Source: Salinibacterium hongtaonis (GTDB taxonomy: Bacteria; Actinomycetota; Actinomycetes; Actinomycetales; Microbacteriaceae). From it: a DNA stretch of 64,000 nt. The stretch lies in the NCBI RefSeq assembly GCF_003065485.1, contig NZ_CP026951.1, forward strand, positions 1,860,001 through 1,924,000, in the 5' to 3' direction. Made by a program: the position numbers and the translations under genes. The notes below the pieces were generated by a model, which did no database searches, was not told the DNA's origin, and saw only the letters and a list, made by a program, of their open reading frames with translations. Every line of letters begins with the position of its first letter. Positions within the stretch are counted from its first letter, which is position 1. Shown here in pieces: positions 19,613-28,435 of the stretch.

Positions 19613-19693
19613 CTTAGCAGGTGCTGGCGTCTACCCGCGAGCGGGGGGTATGGGCAGAACTACCCGTTGCGGCTCCGCCCGGAGTCTGCAGCG

Positions 19694-20410
19694 TCACGCC
19701 GAGGCAGGGTCTTGGTGTGCTTCGTCGTTGCGATCGATGAGGTAGAGGTCTTCTTGGCTCACGAGACGCGTGGCAACTGCGTACTCCACGAGGCGCAGCC
19801 GGCGATTCGTGGCAAGGTTCCCCTTGCCGCCGCGGAGCCCGGCAACGCCGATCTTGTCGAGCTTCTCGCACACATTGTCGAGCTTGCGGTTAAACGTCGT
19901 GATCGACCAATGCAGGCGACGGGCCGCCTCGGCCGATGTCGGAATCTCGCCCCGGCCCGGCGATGACTGACGCAGAATGTGCTCAGCGAGAGCCACGATC
20001 AACAGCCGCTGCGACGAGGTCAGCGGAACCGGTGCGATCGTCGTGGAGCCCGCGACGCTATCGGCCATCGCCGACGACGCGTAATAATCCTCGGCGGCGT
20101 GAATGGCGAACTCGTAGGTTGTCGACCCCGCGCTGAACAGCACATTCAGTTGGGGGAACACGATGGGTAGCCGCGCGCCGGGGGCGAGCCAGGCCTGAAC
20201 TTGTCCGGTGGCATCCGACACCGTTGCCGCCAGGAGATTGCCGACGTTGCCCAGCCACCACATGCCGAACTCTTCGTAGATGCGCAGAAACCGGCGGTGC
20301 AGGTAGGGGTTGTCGTCGATGACGAGATCGGATTCGCGCCCGACATGAAAGTCATTCGGATGCTCGACGTCGTACCATTCGCCGCAGAACTCGATCTTGA
20401 GAGGGTTCAT
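19694..20410 (-). CDS. FHA-like plus winged-helix regulator
   Basis: A 238-residue soluble protein. Residues 1-115 form a beta-rich FHA-like module (HVGRESDLVIDDNPYLHRRFLRI), keeping the Gly-Arg and His-Arg positions of FHA folds. Residues about 145-238 form a helix-turn-helix region (LTSSQRLLIVALAEHIL, then TSAEAARRLHWSITTFNRKLDNVCEKL), like the DNA-binding part of response regulators. I choose ATG 20410, which overlaps the kinase stop as ATGA and follows GAGGAG at 11 bases; an in-frame GTG lies 12 bases upstream. It probably converts kinase activity into gene control, but no target is known. The domain names are my reading. Confidence 0.72.
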   Translation of the reverse strand: MNPLKIEFCGEWYDVEHPNDFHVGRESDLVIDDNPYLHRRFLRIYEEFGMWWLGNVGNLLAATVSDATGQVQAWLAPGARLPIVFPQLNVLFSAGSTTYEFAIHAAEDYYASSAMADSVAGSTTIAPVPLTSSQRLLIVALAEHILRQSSPGRGEIPTSAEAARRLHWSITTFNRKLDNVCEKLDKIGVAGLRGGKGNLATNRRLRLVEYAVATRLVSQEDLYLIDRNDEAHQDPASA

Positions 20411-22059
20411 CCCGGGTAGCACTCCTCAAGGGGGTTGGCAGAGTCGCGCCCTGAGCGCACGATGCGCACCTCAACGCAGACGCTGGATCCGTCAAAACCT
20501 TCGACCGTGAATGTGCCGTCGGCCGAACTGCGAGCGGGTTCCGCCGCTCCTCGGTCCACGCGCCGCCAGATGAAGGCATCGCCATCCACTGGCTTGGGGT
20601 TGTCCACGACAAAGTGCAGGACTCCCGGCTGTTCGCTCACCGAGACCAGCTGGGGCGTGGGGATCGTCTCGATCACCGCCGCGCCTCCGCCACCGGGCGA
20701 GGTCGACGGGCTCGGGTCGACCTCGGATGCGCTGGGCACCCCACCGAGTGCAAGGCTGATGGCAACGCCCGCGGCGATGACCACAACTGCGGCCCCTGCG
20801 AGCCACAGCACGAGTCGGTTGGTGCGCGAGCCCTGCTCATCGCTTTCGCCATCCTCGACCGCCGGTGCTGTGTTTGCCGGGGGCGCTGGCGGTGGTGTGA
20901 CGGCCACGCGGGGGCGCACGACGGTCTCACCCACCGCCTCGGTGGATGCCGGTGCTGGCTGAGCATCGATGCGCTGTGCGCCCCGCACCTGCGTCGCATC
21001 CTCAGATGCCGCGGGCGGCATAAAGCCGTCGATTCGGGCGGATTCGGGTTGCGCATCGATCGTGGCAACGCCCCTGGCCCGGGTGGCGTCGTCATCGTCT
21101 GTGGCGTCGCCCCGCACCGAGTCGTCGACGACCAGGTTGGGAACATCGATCGTAGTGGGTGAATAGCCAAGCTCAAGCTCCACCCGCTGCAGAGCCCGGG
21201 CGAATTCGATGGCAGTAGCGAAGCGGTCTTCGCGCCGAGTTGCCATGCCCTTGGCGAGCACCGCCGTGAGCGATCTGGGCACATCCGTGCGAGTGAGAGG
21301 CGTGACCAGGCCCCGCTCGATGCGCCCGATGAGGTCGAGCACACCGTTAGACCTGCCGCGAATCTCAAACGGAGTGTGACCGGCCAGAAGCGTGTAGAGG
21401 GTTGCCGCGAGCGAAAAAACGTCTGCCCGCACATCCGGGTTGGGGTCGTCCGCGAACATTTCGGGCGGAGACCACGGCACCGACATTCCCACGGACGCGC
21501 TGCCCGTGGTGCCGCCAGCATCCGCAGTGAGGGAGTCGATGCTCGCGGTGTGCATCGGCACTTCGTCGTCGACGGCAGAGGAGATGCCGAAGTCGGTGAG
21601 GGCTGGCCAGCCATAGTCGTTCGTGAGCACGTTGCCGGGCTTGATGTCGCGGTGCAGAATGCCTGCAGCGTGCGCGGTTGCAACGGCACCGGCCACCCGC
21701 ACGCCGGTGCGCAAAACGTCGACCACGGGCAGCGGTTCGCGCTTGTACCGCTCCGCGAGGCTGGGGCCAGAGCAGTACTCCATGACGAAGTAGGGGCGGT
21801 CGTCTGATGCGACGTCGGCGTGAAAGATCGAGACTATATAGGGATGCGCAGAAAGCTGCGCCATGAGGTTGGCCTCGGCCACGAAGGCGGCACGGTTGGC
21901 CGCTGTGAGCTCCTCCGTGAGAAGCACCTTGACCGCGACCCTGCGCTTGGGCAGATGCTGTTCATAGAGAAAGACATCGCTAAAGCCACCGGAACCGAGC
22001 AGCTTAATAAAGGTGTACCCCGGCAGCTCTGGCGGGTTGGAAGTCTGCCTGCGCATCAC
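20407..22059 (-). CDS. transmembrane serine/threonine protein kinase
   Basis: A 550-residue PknB-type kinase. The Gly-rich loop is LGSGGFSDV (residues 21-29), the ATP lysine is Lys44 in VAVKV, the catalytic loop is HRDIKPGN (Asp138) and the metal loop is DFG (156-158). A proline/alanine/threonine-rich juxtamembrane region follows, then a transmembrane helix at about 415-439. The extracytoplasmic tail is about 110 residues and carries two cysteines (SSVCVEV and EECYPG). There are no PASTA repeats, so its sensor differs from PknB. It overlaps both the FHA gene upstream and the FHA/HTH gene downstream by ATGA. Confidence 0.92.
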   Translation of the reverse strand: MMRRQTSNPPELPGYTFIKLLGSGGFSDVFLYEQHLPKRRVAVKVLLTEELTAANRAAFVAEANLMAQLSAHPYIVSIFHADVASDDRPYFVMEYCSGPSLAERYKREPLPVVDVLRTGVRVAGAVATAHAAGILHRDIKPGNVLTNDYGWPALTDFGISSAVDDEVPMHTASIDSLTADAGGTTGSASVGMSVPWSPPEMFADDPNPDVRADVFSLAATLYTLLAGHTPFEIRGRSNGVLDLIGRIERGLVTPLTRTDVPRSLTAVLAKGMATRREDRFATAIEFARALQRVELELGYSPTTIDVPNLVVDDSVRGDATDDDDATRARGVATIDAQPESARIDGFMPPAASEDATQVRGAQRIDAQPAPASTEAVGETVVRPRVAVTPPPAPPANTAPAVEDGESDEQGSRTNRLVLWLAGAAVVVIAAGVAISLALGGVPSASEVDPSPSTSPGGGGAAVIETIPTPQLVSVSEQPGVLHFVVDNPKPVDGDAFIWRRVDRGAAEPARSSADGTFTVEGFDGSSVCVEVRIVRSGRDSANPLEECYPG

Positions 22060-23330
22060 TCGCCTTCCCGCACGGTGAGGGTAACCCCGCCACCGAGGTC
22101 CACGACGGTGCCGACGATAACGCTCGTGGGCTCGCCCTGTCGAAGCTGCTGCGCTGGCCGACCGGGCATGATCACCTGGGTGCCGTTGCGCGAGTGGAGA
22201 TCGGTGACCACCACGGTTCCGCCCTCAAGGGTGATCTGAGCGTGGTTGCGGGAAATGTCTTTGTCGCCGGGGATGATCACGAGACGCGGCACCGAATTGC
22301 CCGAAACCTTGTGCGCCGTCGGTGCGCGGCCCACCAGGACCGGTTGACCCGATAGCTTCTCGCGCCCGCCCGTTGACAGTTCAAGAAAGAGGGATGGCGA
22401 CTCGTCGATGGCGGCAGCAGCGGCGGTCGGCCGCGGGCGCTGGGCGCGCATCCGCTTAATGTCGCTCGAGACGATCGTCATTCCATCGTGGTCGCCTGCG
22501 AGGTCGGGCACGGCCGCGGGTTCGACGGCGGCAGGCTCCGCGACGTCGTGCGCCGCCTGCTCCGGGGGCTGGGTCATCGTGGACTCGGCAATGGCACTAT
22601 TCAGCGGAGCCGTTGTGGGCTCCGACGCTGCTGGCTGCTCCTGCTCGGCATCCGACGCGTGGCGCACTGTGGCCTCGGCAACAACTCCGGCGACGCTGGC
22701 AACCCCGGCCACGACGCCGGTCACGACATCAGTGCCGTCTGTGGTGCGCGGCGCACGAACGCCCGCTGGCACCCGCCGCTTTTGCACAACAGTTGCTTCG
22801 ATTTCGTTATCGAGCGCAGCGCCGGCATCGGCGTCGGCGTCGGCACCCTCATCGGCGGCGCCGACAACAGACCCGGAGCCCGCTCCCCACACCACCCTCG
22901 AGACAAAGGCGGCGCCCGATTCGAGCGGCATCCACGGTTCGCCCGCAGCAGGCTGTCCGGGCGAGGAGAGCGTGATGTCGACCCGCGAGACCCCCGTTAT
23001 GACCTGTTCCGTCCACGTTGCTACCCCGGAGCCGTCCAAAATCTGCTCGGTGCCGGCAGCATCCACCGCTACTCGGATGTCGCCGCGAACGATGGCGCGC
23101 ACCGTGCCGGAAGGCTCGTCTCCCGACCACTCGATCAGCGCAAACGACGGGGTGGCCGAAAAACCGTTGCGGGTGAGCCAGTCGAGAACCGCCCTAAACC
23201 CGGTCGGGGCCAGACCCCAGAGTGCTTCGGCGTCGTCCTGAGTCGCAGGGTTCACAAGCACAAGATGCCGTGCGGTCCCAACAGCCAGCCATCCGTCATG
23301 TGCGGCCGGGAAATAGCGGAGGTGACTCAC
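22056..23330 (-). CDS. FHA-domain protein
   Basis: A 424-residue soluble protein with three parts. The first 170 residues are a globular, unfamiliar domain (starting SHLRYFPAAHDGWLAVG). A long alanine/proline/glutamate-rich linker spans about 180-320. The C-terminal FHA domain (about 325-420) has LVGRAP, ISRNHAQI and LHSRNGT. The FHA residues that contact phosphothreonine are present. The gene overlaps the kinase start by ATGA and lies 8 bases after the PP2C gene, so kinase, phosphatase and reader are made together. The linker holds many Thr residues that could be kinase targets (inference). Confidence 0.87.
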   Translation of the reverse strand: MSHLRYFPAAHDGWLAVGTARHLVLVNPATQDDAEALWGLAPTGFRAVLDWLTRNGFSATPSFALIEWSGDEPSGTVRAIVRGDIRVAVDAAGTEQILDGSGVATWTEQVITGVSRVDITLSSPGQPAAGEPWMPLESGAAFVSRVVWGAGSGSVVGAADEGADADADAGAALDNEIEATVVQKRRVPAGVRAPRTTDGTDVVTGVVAGVASVAGVVAEATVRHASDAEQEQPAASEPTTAPLNSAIAESTMTQPPEQAAHDVAEPAAVEPAAVPDLAGDHDGMTIVSSDIKRMRAQRPRPTAAAAAIDESPSLFLELSTGGREKLSGQPVLVGRAPTAHKVSGNSVPRLVIIPGDKDISRNHAQITLEGGTVVVTDLHSRNGTQVIMPGRPAQQLRQGEPTSVIVGTVVDLGGGVTLTVREGE

Positions 23331-23338
23331 GGATGTGA

Positions 23339-24184
23339 CTACTTTCTGGGTCGGGTCTCTTCGAGATGATGCGGCATACCGCGGTCGACGGTTTCTTCGT
23401 CGGCCGTGTGAACCGAGCCAGCGAGCTCGGAATCAACCACGACCACGGTCACGTTATCGGAGCCGCCAGCCGCAAGGGCAGCCGCTACAAGACGATCGGC
23501 AACGCTCTGCCCCTCCGGCAGGTGAAACCGATCGGCCAGGATGCTCGCAATCTGGTCATCGTCGAGCTCCTTGGTTAGCCCGTCGGAGCAAACGAGAAAG
23601 AGCTGTCGCCCGCCGAGCGGCAACAGCCAGACATCGGGGTCAACGTCGATGCCGACGCCAATGGCCCGGGTTACGACGTTGCGAAACGGATGGGTCGCTA
23701 CTTCGCGAAGCGAAATCTCGCCCAGATCGAGCAGCTCCTGAACGGCGGAATGATCGACCGTCACCTGCTCGAGCGCGCGCCCGTCCCAGCTATAGACGCG
23801 GCTGTCGCCCACATTGAATGCCATCCAGTGGCAATCATCGCCTGCCGCGATGAGCGCGAGGCCGGCGAGGGTCGTGCCAGAAACAGTGCCGGCCACATCG
23901 TTGCCGGCCAAGCCCACAACGGCCGAGTTGGAATCGCGAATCGTGCTGACCACGTCTTCGACCGAGGGCAAACCCTGCGGCGGGGAGGCTGCAGCGAATG
24001 TTGCGGCCACGGACTGGCTGGCCCTATCGCCAAACGAGTGCCCTCCCATGCCGTCGGCAACGACGAACACGGGAGGGTCAGCAAAAAAGCTGTCCTCGTT
24101 GACCTTGCGAACGAGGCCAAGGTCGGATGCCGACGAGACGGCCAGGCGCAGGCTACCCACCGACAGTGTCAGTTCATAGTCCAC
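23339..24184 (-). CDS. PP2C-family serine/threonine phosphatase
   Basis: A 281-residue soluble PP2C-type phosphatase. The metal-binding motifs are NEDSFF, VADGMGGHSFGDRAS, GDSRVY and CSDGLTKELDD, with GGSDNVTVVVVD near the end, so all the usual aspartates are there. I choose GTG 24184, five bases after AAGGGGAG; an upstream frame to 24235 adds a non-conserved tail. It is the first gene of the nine-gene minus-strand operon, 76 bases after terC, so the operon promoter probably lies in 24185-24260. It is expected to reverse the kinase encoded two genes on. Confidence 0.92.
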   Translation of the reverse strand: MDYELTLSVGSLRLAVSSASDLGLVRKVNEDSFFADPPVFVVADGMGGHSFGDRASQSVAATFAAASPPQGLPSVEDVVSTIRDSNSAVVGLAGNDVAGTVSGTTLAGLALIAAGDDCHWMAFNVGDSRVYSWDGRALEQVTVDHSAVQELLDLGEISLREVATHPFRNVVTRAIGVGIDVDPDVWLLPLGGRQLFLVCSDGLTKELDDDQIASILADRFHLPEGQSVADRLVAAALAAGGSDNVTVVVVDSELAGSVHTADEETVDRGMPHHLEETRPRK

Positions 24185-24260
24185 GCAGGCTCCCCTTGCA
24201 TCCTGTGGGCGGGGTGATCTCCCGCACCGTAGCAATCATCCCTGCGTTGAACACCGGGCG

Positions 24261-25304
24261 CTAGTGCGACTTGGGCTTCTCGTCGTCTTCTTCTTCGCCG
24301 TGGAAGTTCGGCGCGCCCAACGGCATGGCCAGGGGGCTGCGGTGCAGCTTGATCAGGCTCGCGACAGTGGCGACGACCATGGAGGCCACGATCACACCGA
24401 GTGAGAGCCACGTGTTGATCTCGGGGACCCACAGAATCGGCTCGCCACCGTTGATGAACGGCAGCTCGTTGGCGTGCATCGCGTGGAACACAAGCTTGAC
24501 GCCGATGAACGCCAGGATGAAGGCGATGCCGTACTTGAGGTAGACCAGGCGGTCGATCAGGTCACCGAGCAAGAAGTAGAGCTGGCGGAGGCCCATGAGG
24601 GCGAACACGTTGGCGGCGAACACGATGAACGGGCTCTGCGTGATTCCGAAGATTGCGGGGATCGAGTCGAGCGCGAAGACGAGGTCGGTCGTGCCGAGCG
24701 CGATGATGACAACAAGGATGGGCGTGAAGACCTTCTTGCCGTCGACAACGGTGCGCAGCTTGCCGCCGTCGAAATCCTCGGTGATGCTGATGCGGCGACG
24801 CAGGAATGCAATGATTTTGCTTTCCTTCTCTTCTTCGTCCTCGTGCCCGGTGAACGCCTGGTTCCAGGCCGTGAAGAGCAGGAATGCGCCAAAGATGTAG
24901 AACACCCAGCTGAAGTTCTCGATGATCGCAGCGCCAAGGATGATGAAGATCGCGCGCAGCACAAGCGCGATGACGATGCCCACCATGAGCACCTCTTGCT
25001 GGTATTTACGCGGCACCTTGAAGCGGGACATGATGATGAGGAAGACGAACAGATTGTCGATGCTCAGGCTGTATTCCGTGAGCCAACCGGCGATGAACTG
25101 CCCGCCATGTTCGGCATCCCCCAGGATGAACATGAGAGCGGCAAAGAGGAGCGCGAGACCCACATAGAAGGCGATCCAGAGGCTGGACTCCTTGACCGTG
25201 GGAATGTGCGGGCGCTTGTAGGCGAGGATGAGGTCGAAGACGATGATCGCCGTCAAGACAACGAGCGAGCCGATTTCGAACCAGGCGGGCAGGGCAAGTT
25301 CCAT
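24261..25304 (-). CDS. TerC-family integral membrane protein (probable Mn export)
   Basis: A 347-residue protein with about nine hydrophobic segments, a cytoplasmic charged loop (GHEDEEEKESK) and an acidic/histidine-containing tail (HGEEEDDEKPKSH). The TerC signature is clear: DNLFVFLIIMSRFKVP near residue 82 and TDLVFALDSIPAIFGIT near residue 205, with the conserved acidic residues inside the membrane. TerC-family proteins are tied to metal handling, and several members export manganese. The upstream leader looks like a yybP-ykoY manganese riboswitch, which fits. The start at ATG 25304 has only a weak ribosome site. Confidence 0.92.
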   Translation of the reverse strand: MELALPAWFEIGSLVVLTAIIVFDLILAYKRPHIPTVKESSLWIAFYVGLALLFAALMFILGDAEHGGQFIAGWLTEYSLSIDNLFVFLIIMSRFKVPRKYQQEVLMVGIVIALVLRAIFIILGAAIIENFSWVFYIFGAFLLFTAWNQAFTGHEDEEEKESKIIAFLRRRISITEDFDGGKLRTVVDGKKVFTPILVVIIALGTTDLVFALDSIPAIFGITQSPFIVFAANVFALMGLRQLYFLLGDLIDRLVYLKYGIAFILAFIGVKLVFHAMHANELPFINGGEPILWVPEINTWLSLGVIVASMVVATVASLIKLHRSPLAMPLGAPNFHGEEEDDEKPKSH

Positions 25305-25332
25305 GGGAATCCATTCATGGGAGGCAGGACAG

Positions 25333-25462
25333 AGTCCGAAAGTCTCTCCCGCGTCGGCAACAGTCTCGACGCCATCGCGGCCGGGCCAGCATCAGAGATG
25401 ACCGTATTGACGACCGCGACATAGAGCCTAAGCCCCTAGGGATACTCCCCTTCGCTCGGACT
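25333..25462 (-). promoter_or_regulatory. yybP-ykoY-type (manganese) riboswitch before terC
   Basis: Reading the minus strand, a 7-base closing helix pairs AGTCCGA (complement of 25456-25462) with TCGGACT (complement of 25333-25339). Just inside it is the conserved AAGGGGAGTA (25443-25452). The core then has GTCGTCAATACGGTC, a GGCCCGGCC arm, and a GAGAC/GGAGAGAC region near the 3' side. These match what I know of the yybP-ykoY Mn2+ aptamer, whose most common regulated gene family is TerC. It ends about 28 bases before the terC ATG. A weak ribosome site lies near a small CCAT/ATGG hairpin, so translational control is likelier than termination; that part is inference. Confidence 0.75.
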
Positions 25463-25597
25463 ATCGTAACGCAGCAGCCTCGCGGGTTTGGGCATGGAGC
25501 AACTCTGGTGAGCACGCGACGTTTTCTTGTGCGGCTGCGACGGTATCCGGCGCGGACCGGGACGTTCTCACAGCAATCCGGCAAATAGAATTCTCAT

Positions 25598-26335
25598 ATG
25601 AAAGAAACCCGCGAATCCCGACCACAAAGTGCATGGATGTCGGGTGTGGGTTCGCTCATCTTCTTCAGTCGCTGGCTGCAGGCCCCCCTTTACCTGGGCC
25701 TCATCATCGCGCAGCTGATCTACGTGGTCGTCTTCATGGTCGAGCTCTGGCACTTGGGCGAGCACGTCATCTCGCACTGGCCCGCCGTCGACGAGTCGAT
25801 CATCATGCTCTACGTTCTCGGCCTCATCGACGTGGTCATGATCGCGAACCTGCTCATCATGGTGATCATCGGCGGCTACGAGACGTTCGTTTCTCGCATC
25901 AACCTCGACGGGCATCCCGACCAGCCGGAGTGGCTCTCGCATGTGAACGCCAATGTGCTCAAGGTGAAGCTGGCGATGGCCATCATCGGCATCTCCTCGA
26001 TCCACCTGCTCAAGACGTTCATCGAGGTGGCCGACCTGGGCTCGACCAACGTTGAGAACATCACCGGCAACACCTATACGCAGGAAGGTGTGCTCTGGCA
26101 GGTCGTGATCCACATGGTGTTCATCGTCTCGGCCATCGCCCTGGCCTGGATCGACAGGATGTCGCTGGGCGGCAAGCCCCATGGCGAGGCGAACGTGTCT
26201 CCCGCGTCGGTGCCTGCCCCGCACTCGGCGCCGCCTGAGCTGGTTGCCGTGGGTGCCGCCGCTCCGCGGGATCGCGAGGCGCAGGCCGCTCACTATGAGG
26301 CCCTCGCCCGCGAGCTTCGGGCTCACCAGCAGTGA
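25598..26335 (+). CDS. YqhA/UPF0114-family membrane protein
   Basis: A 245-residue membrane protein with four hydrophobic helices. The signature SRWLQAPLYLGL near residue 25 and the paired stretches VMIANLLIMVIIGGYE and KTFIEV mark the UPF0114 (YqhA) family, whose function is unknown. An alanine/proline-rich C-terminal tail of about 50 residues extends beyond the usual family length. The stop overlaps the start of the FUSC gene (GTGA), so both are made from one transcript. The gene is divergent from terC, and the 293-base space between them holds the riboswitch plus room for both promoters. Confidence 0.85.
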   Translation: MKETRESRPQSAWMSGVGSLIFFSRWLQAPLYLGLIIAQLIYVVVFMVELWHLGEHVISHWPAVDESIIMLYVLGLIDVVMIANLLIMVIIGGYETFVSRINLDGHPDQPEWLSHVNANVLKVKLAMAIIGISSIHLLKTFIEVADLGSTNVENITGNTYTQEGVLWQVVIHMVFIVSAIALAWIDRMSLGGKPHGEANVSPASVPAPHSAPPELVAVGAAAPRDREAQAAHYEALARELRAHQQ

Positions 26336-27366
26336 CCGAGGCTGCCTCGAGCAGAACCCTCGAGCTTGAGGCAGCCACCCGCGCTGCGATTGCCGTCGCT
26401 GTGCCCCTCACCGTTCTCCTGATCGTGGGGCGCATCGACCTGGCCGTATATGCGTCGTTCGGGTCGTTCACCGCGCTCTACGGCCGCAGCGAGCCCTACC
26501 GCGTTCGTCTCGTCTCGGTGTCGACGGCGGCCATCAGCCTCACGGCGACAATCGCACTCGGCGTGCTGCTGGCCTGCCTTGGCACTCCCCTCGTGCCGAC
26601 GGCGACAGCCCTGGTCGCGGTCATCGCGTTCGGCATTCTCGCCCACGCCTCATTGGGGTGGATCCCCGGCCAACCGGTGTTCTTTGTCTTCGCGTTGCTC
26701 GTGTGCGCCGCCGTGCCCACCACCTGGGCGGAGGCGCCTGTCGCGATCGGCCTGGCCGCAGCATCCGCAGCTCTGTCGTGGCTGTTGTGCATGAGCGGAT
26801 GGATGCTGCGCACTCTGGGCGGGCAGCGCATGGCCCACAGGTTCCGCCCTCTTCACCGCACGCCTGTTCGCCGCCTTGCCGCGGTGCGCGATGCGGTGGT
26901 GTGGCGCACGATCGCCGCAACCTCGGGCGCTGCCCTTCTGGCGGGGGCAATTGCACTGCTGTTGGGTATCGGCCGACCGTACTGGGCTGTCGTCACGGTG
27001 GTTGCGGTGATGCCGCTCGCCCACGCGTCGTTCTCGTTTAGCCGCTCGCTGCACCGAACGCTGGGCACGATCGGCGGTGTTGTCGTGGCGGGGCTCGTTC
27101 TTGCCGCGAGCCCCCCGGCCATTGTCATTGTTGTTTTCGCGGTGGTGTGCCAGTTCGTGATCGAACTCCTCATTGGCAAGAGCTATGGGCTCGCGCTCGT
27201 GTTCATCACCCCCCTCGCGCTGACCATGAGCAACCTCTCGCAGCCCTCCGAGGTTTTGCCGCTCGTGACTGATCGGGTTGTGGAGACGGCCGTGGGTGTC
27301 GCCGTGGCGATCATGCTGGTCGCGGCGCGGCGATGGTGGGTGTCGCGGCGCGCGGCCACGCCATAG
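26332..27366 (+). CDS. FUSC-family membrane transporter
   Basis: A 344-residue protein starting at GTG 26332 with two blocks of about five hydrophobic helices separated by a short basic loop (RPLHRTPVRRL). This duplicated layout, the early IDLAVYASFGSFTALYGR and the second-block PYWAVVTVVAVMPLAHASFSFSRSLHRTLGTIGG, are typical of the FUSC (fusaric-acid/aromatic-acid exporter-like) family. It is shorter than proteobacterial AaeB and lacks a large cytoplasmic domain. The substrate is unknown. It is coupled to yqhA by the GTGA overlap. Confidence 0.82.
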   Translation: MTEAASSRTLELEAATRAAIAVAVPLTVLLIVGRIDLAVYASFGSFTALYGRSEPYRVRLVSVSTAAISLTATIALGVLLACLGTPLVPTATALVAVIAFGILAHASLGWIPGQPVFFVFALLVCAAVPTTWAEAPVAIGLAAASAALSWLLCMSGWMLRTLGGQRMAHRFRPLHRTPVRRLAAVRDAVVWRTIAATSGAALLAGAIALLLGIGRPYWAVVTVVAVMPLAHASFSFSRSLHRTLGTIGGVVVAGLVLAASPPAIVIVVFAVVCQFVIELLIGKSYGLALVFITPLALTMSNLSQPSEVLPLVTDRVVETAVGVAVAIMLVAARRWWVSRRAATP

Positions 27367-27467
27367 CGGCGCGGACCATGTTCTGACCCGGAGTTCAGGG
27401 TTCATACATGCAGCAGTCAGCGGCGAGGACTAGACCGTCTCTACACTCGCAGAGATGAGGTTGACCC

Positions 27468-28421
27468 ATGAAGGCATGGCAGTTCACCGGTACGAACAAG
27501 CCGCTCGAGTTCAACGAGGTCGCTGAGCCCCATGCGGGTCCCGGGCAGGTCGTGGTTGCGGTGAAGGCCGCTGGAGTCTGCCACTCCGATGTCACGGCGC
27601 TCGACGACCCGGGCTGGATGCCGCTCTTTCCCGTGCTCCCCCGCACGATGGGGCACGAGAACGCTGGCGTCATCACCGAGGTCGGCCCGGGAATGGACCA
27701 CTGGAAGGTGGGCGACCGTGTGGGCCTCTCCCCCGTGATGGGCGACGGCGATGCCCTCGGCTATGGAGTGTGGGATGGCGGCTTCGGGCCGTATCTCCTC
27801 GCCACCGACGACAACCTCGTCAGGCTGCCCGACGAGGTCTCATTCGAGCTCGGCGCGATGGCGACGGATGCTGGCCTCACCGCCTACCACGCCATCATGG
27901 CGGTCGGCGGCGCCAAGGCGGGCATGAAGGTCGGCGTGATCGGCCTCGGGGGGCTCGGCTATATCGGAGCCCGCGTCGCCGCGCTCTCGGGCGCCGAAGT
28001 CTACGGAGCCGAGATCAACCCGGAAACCCGCGCGCTTGCCGACGAGATCGGCCTCACCGCGGTTGCCGACTCCATCGAAGCGTTCAAAGACAAGAACCTC
28101 GAGCTCATCGTCGACTACGCCGGATTCGGCACCACAACATCCGCCGCCATCGAGACCCTCACCGAGTTCGGCACGGTCGTGCAGGTGGGCATGGGCCGCC
28201 TCGAATCCACCATCAACACTTACCCGTTGATCATCAATCAGCTCAGCCTCAAAGGCTCAAAGTCGGGCACCAAGCAAGACCTCGAAGCCCTCTACGAGCT
28301 GATGAAGTCGGGCCAGCTCAACCCGCCCATGAACATCATCACCCAGGCCGAGATCGCGGAGGCAATCGACAAGTTGCGCGCCGGAGGTGTCGTTGGGCGG
28401 TTTATTGCCGTTTACGAGTAG
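27468..28421 (+). CDS. zinc-type alcohol dehydrogenase (MDR family), short form
   Basis: A 317-residue medium-chain dehydrogenase/reductase. The catalytic zinc ligands are Cys38 (GVCHSD) and His63-Glu64 (MGHENAGV). The nucleotide motif GLGGLGYIG is near residue 160. The structural-zinc lobe with four cysteines, normally after GDRV, is absent: GDRVGLSPVMGDGDALGYG holds none, and the protein is about 20-30 residues shorter than classic ADHs. A zinc-dependent oxidoreductase without the structural zinc is the best description; the substrate is unknown. ATG 27468 follows ATGAGG by 7 bases. Confidence 0.88.
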   Translation: MKAWQFTGTNKPLEFNEVAEPHAGPGQVVVAVKAAGVCHSDVTALDDPGWMPLFPVLPRTMGHENAGVITEVGPGMDHWKVGDRVGLSPVMGDGDALGYGVWDGGFGPYLLATDDNLVRLPDEVSFELGAMATDAGLTAYHAIMAVGGAKAGMKVGVIGLGGLGYIGARVAALSGAEVYGAEINPETRALADEIGLTAVADSIEAFKDKNLELIVDYAGFGTTTSAAIETLTEFGTVVQVGMGRLESTINTYPLIINQLSLKGSKSGTKQDLEALYELMKSGQLNPPMNIITQAEIAEAIDKLRAGGVVGRFIAVYE

Positions 28422-28435
28422 GAGTACTTTGCTAG

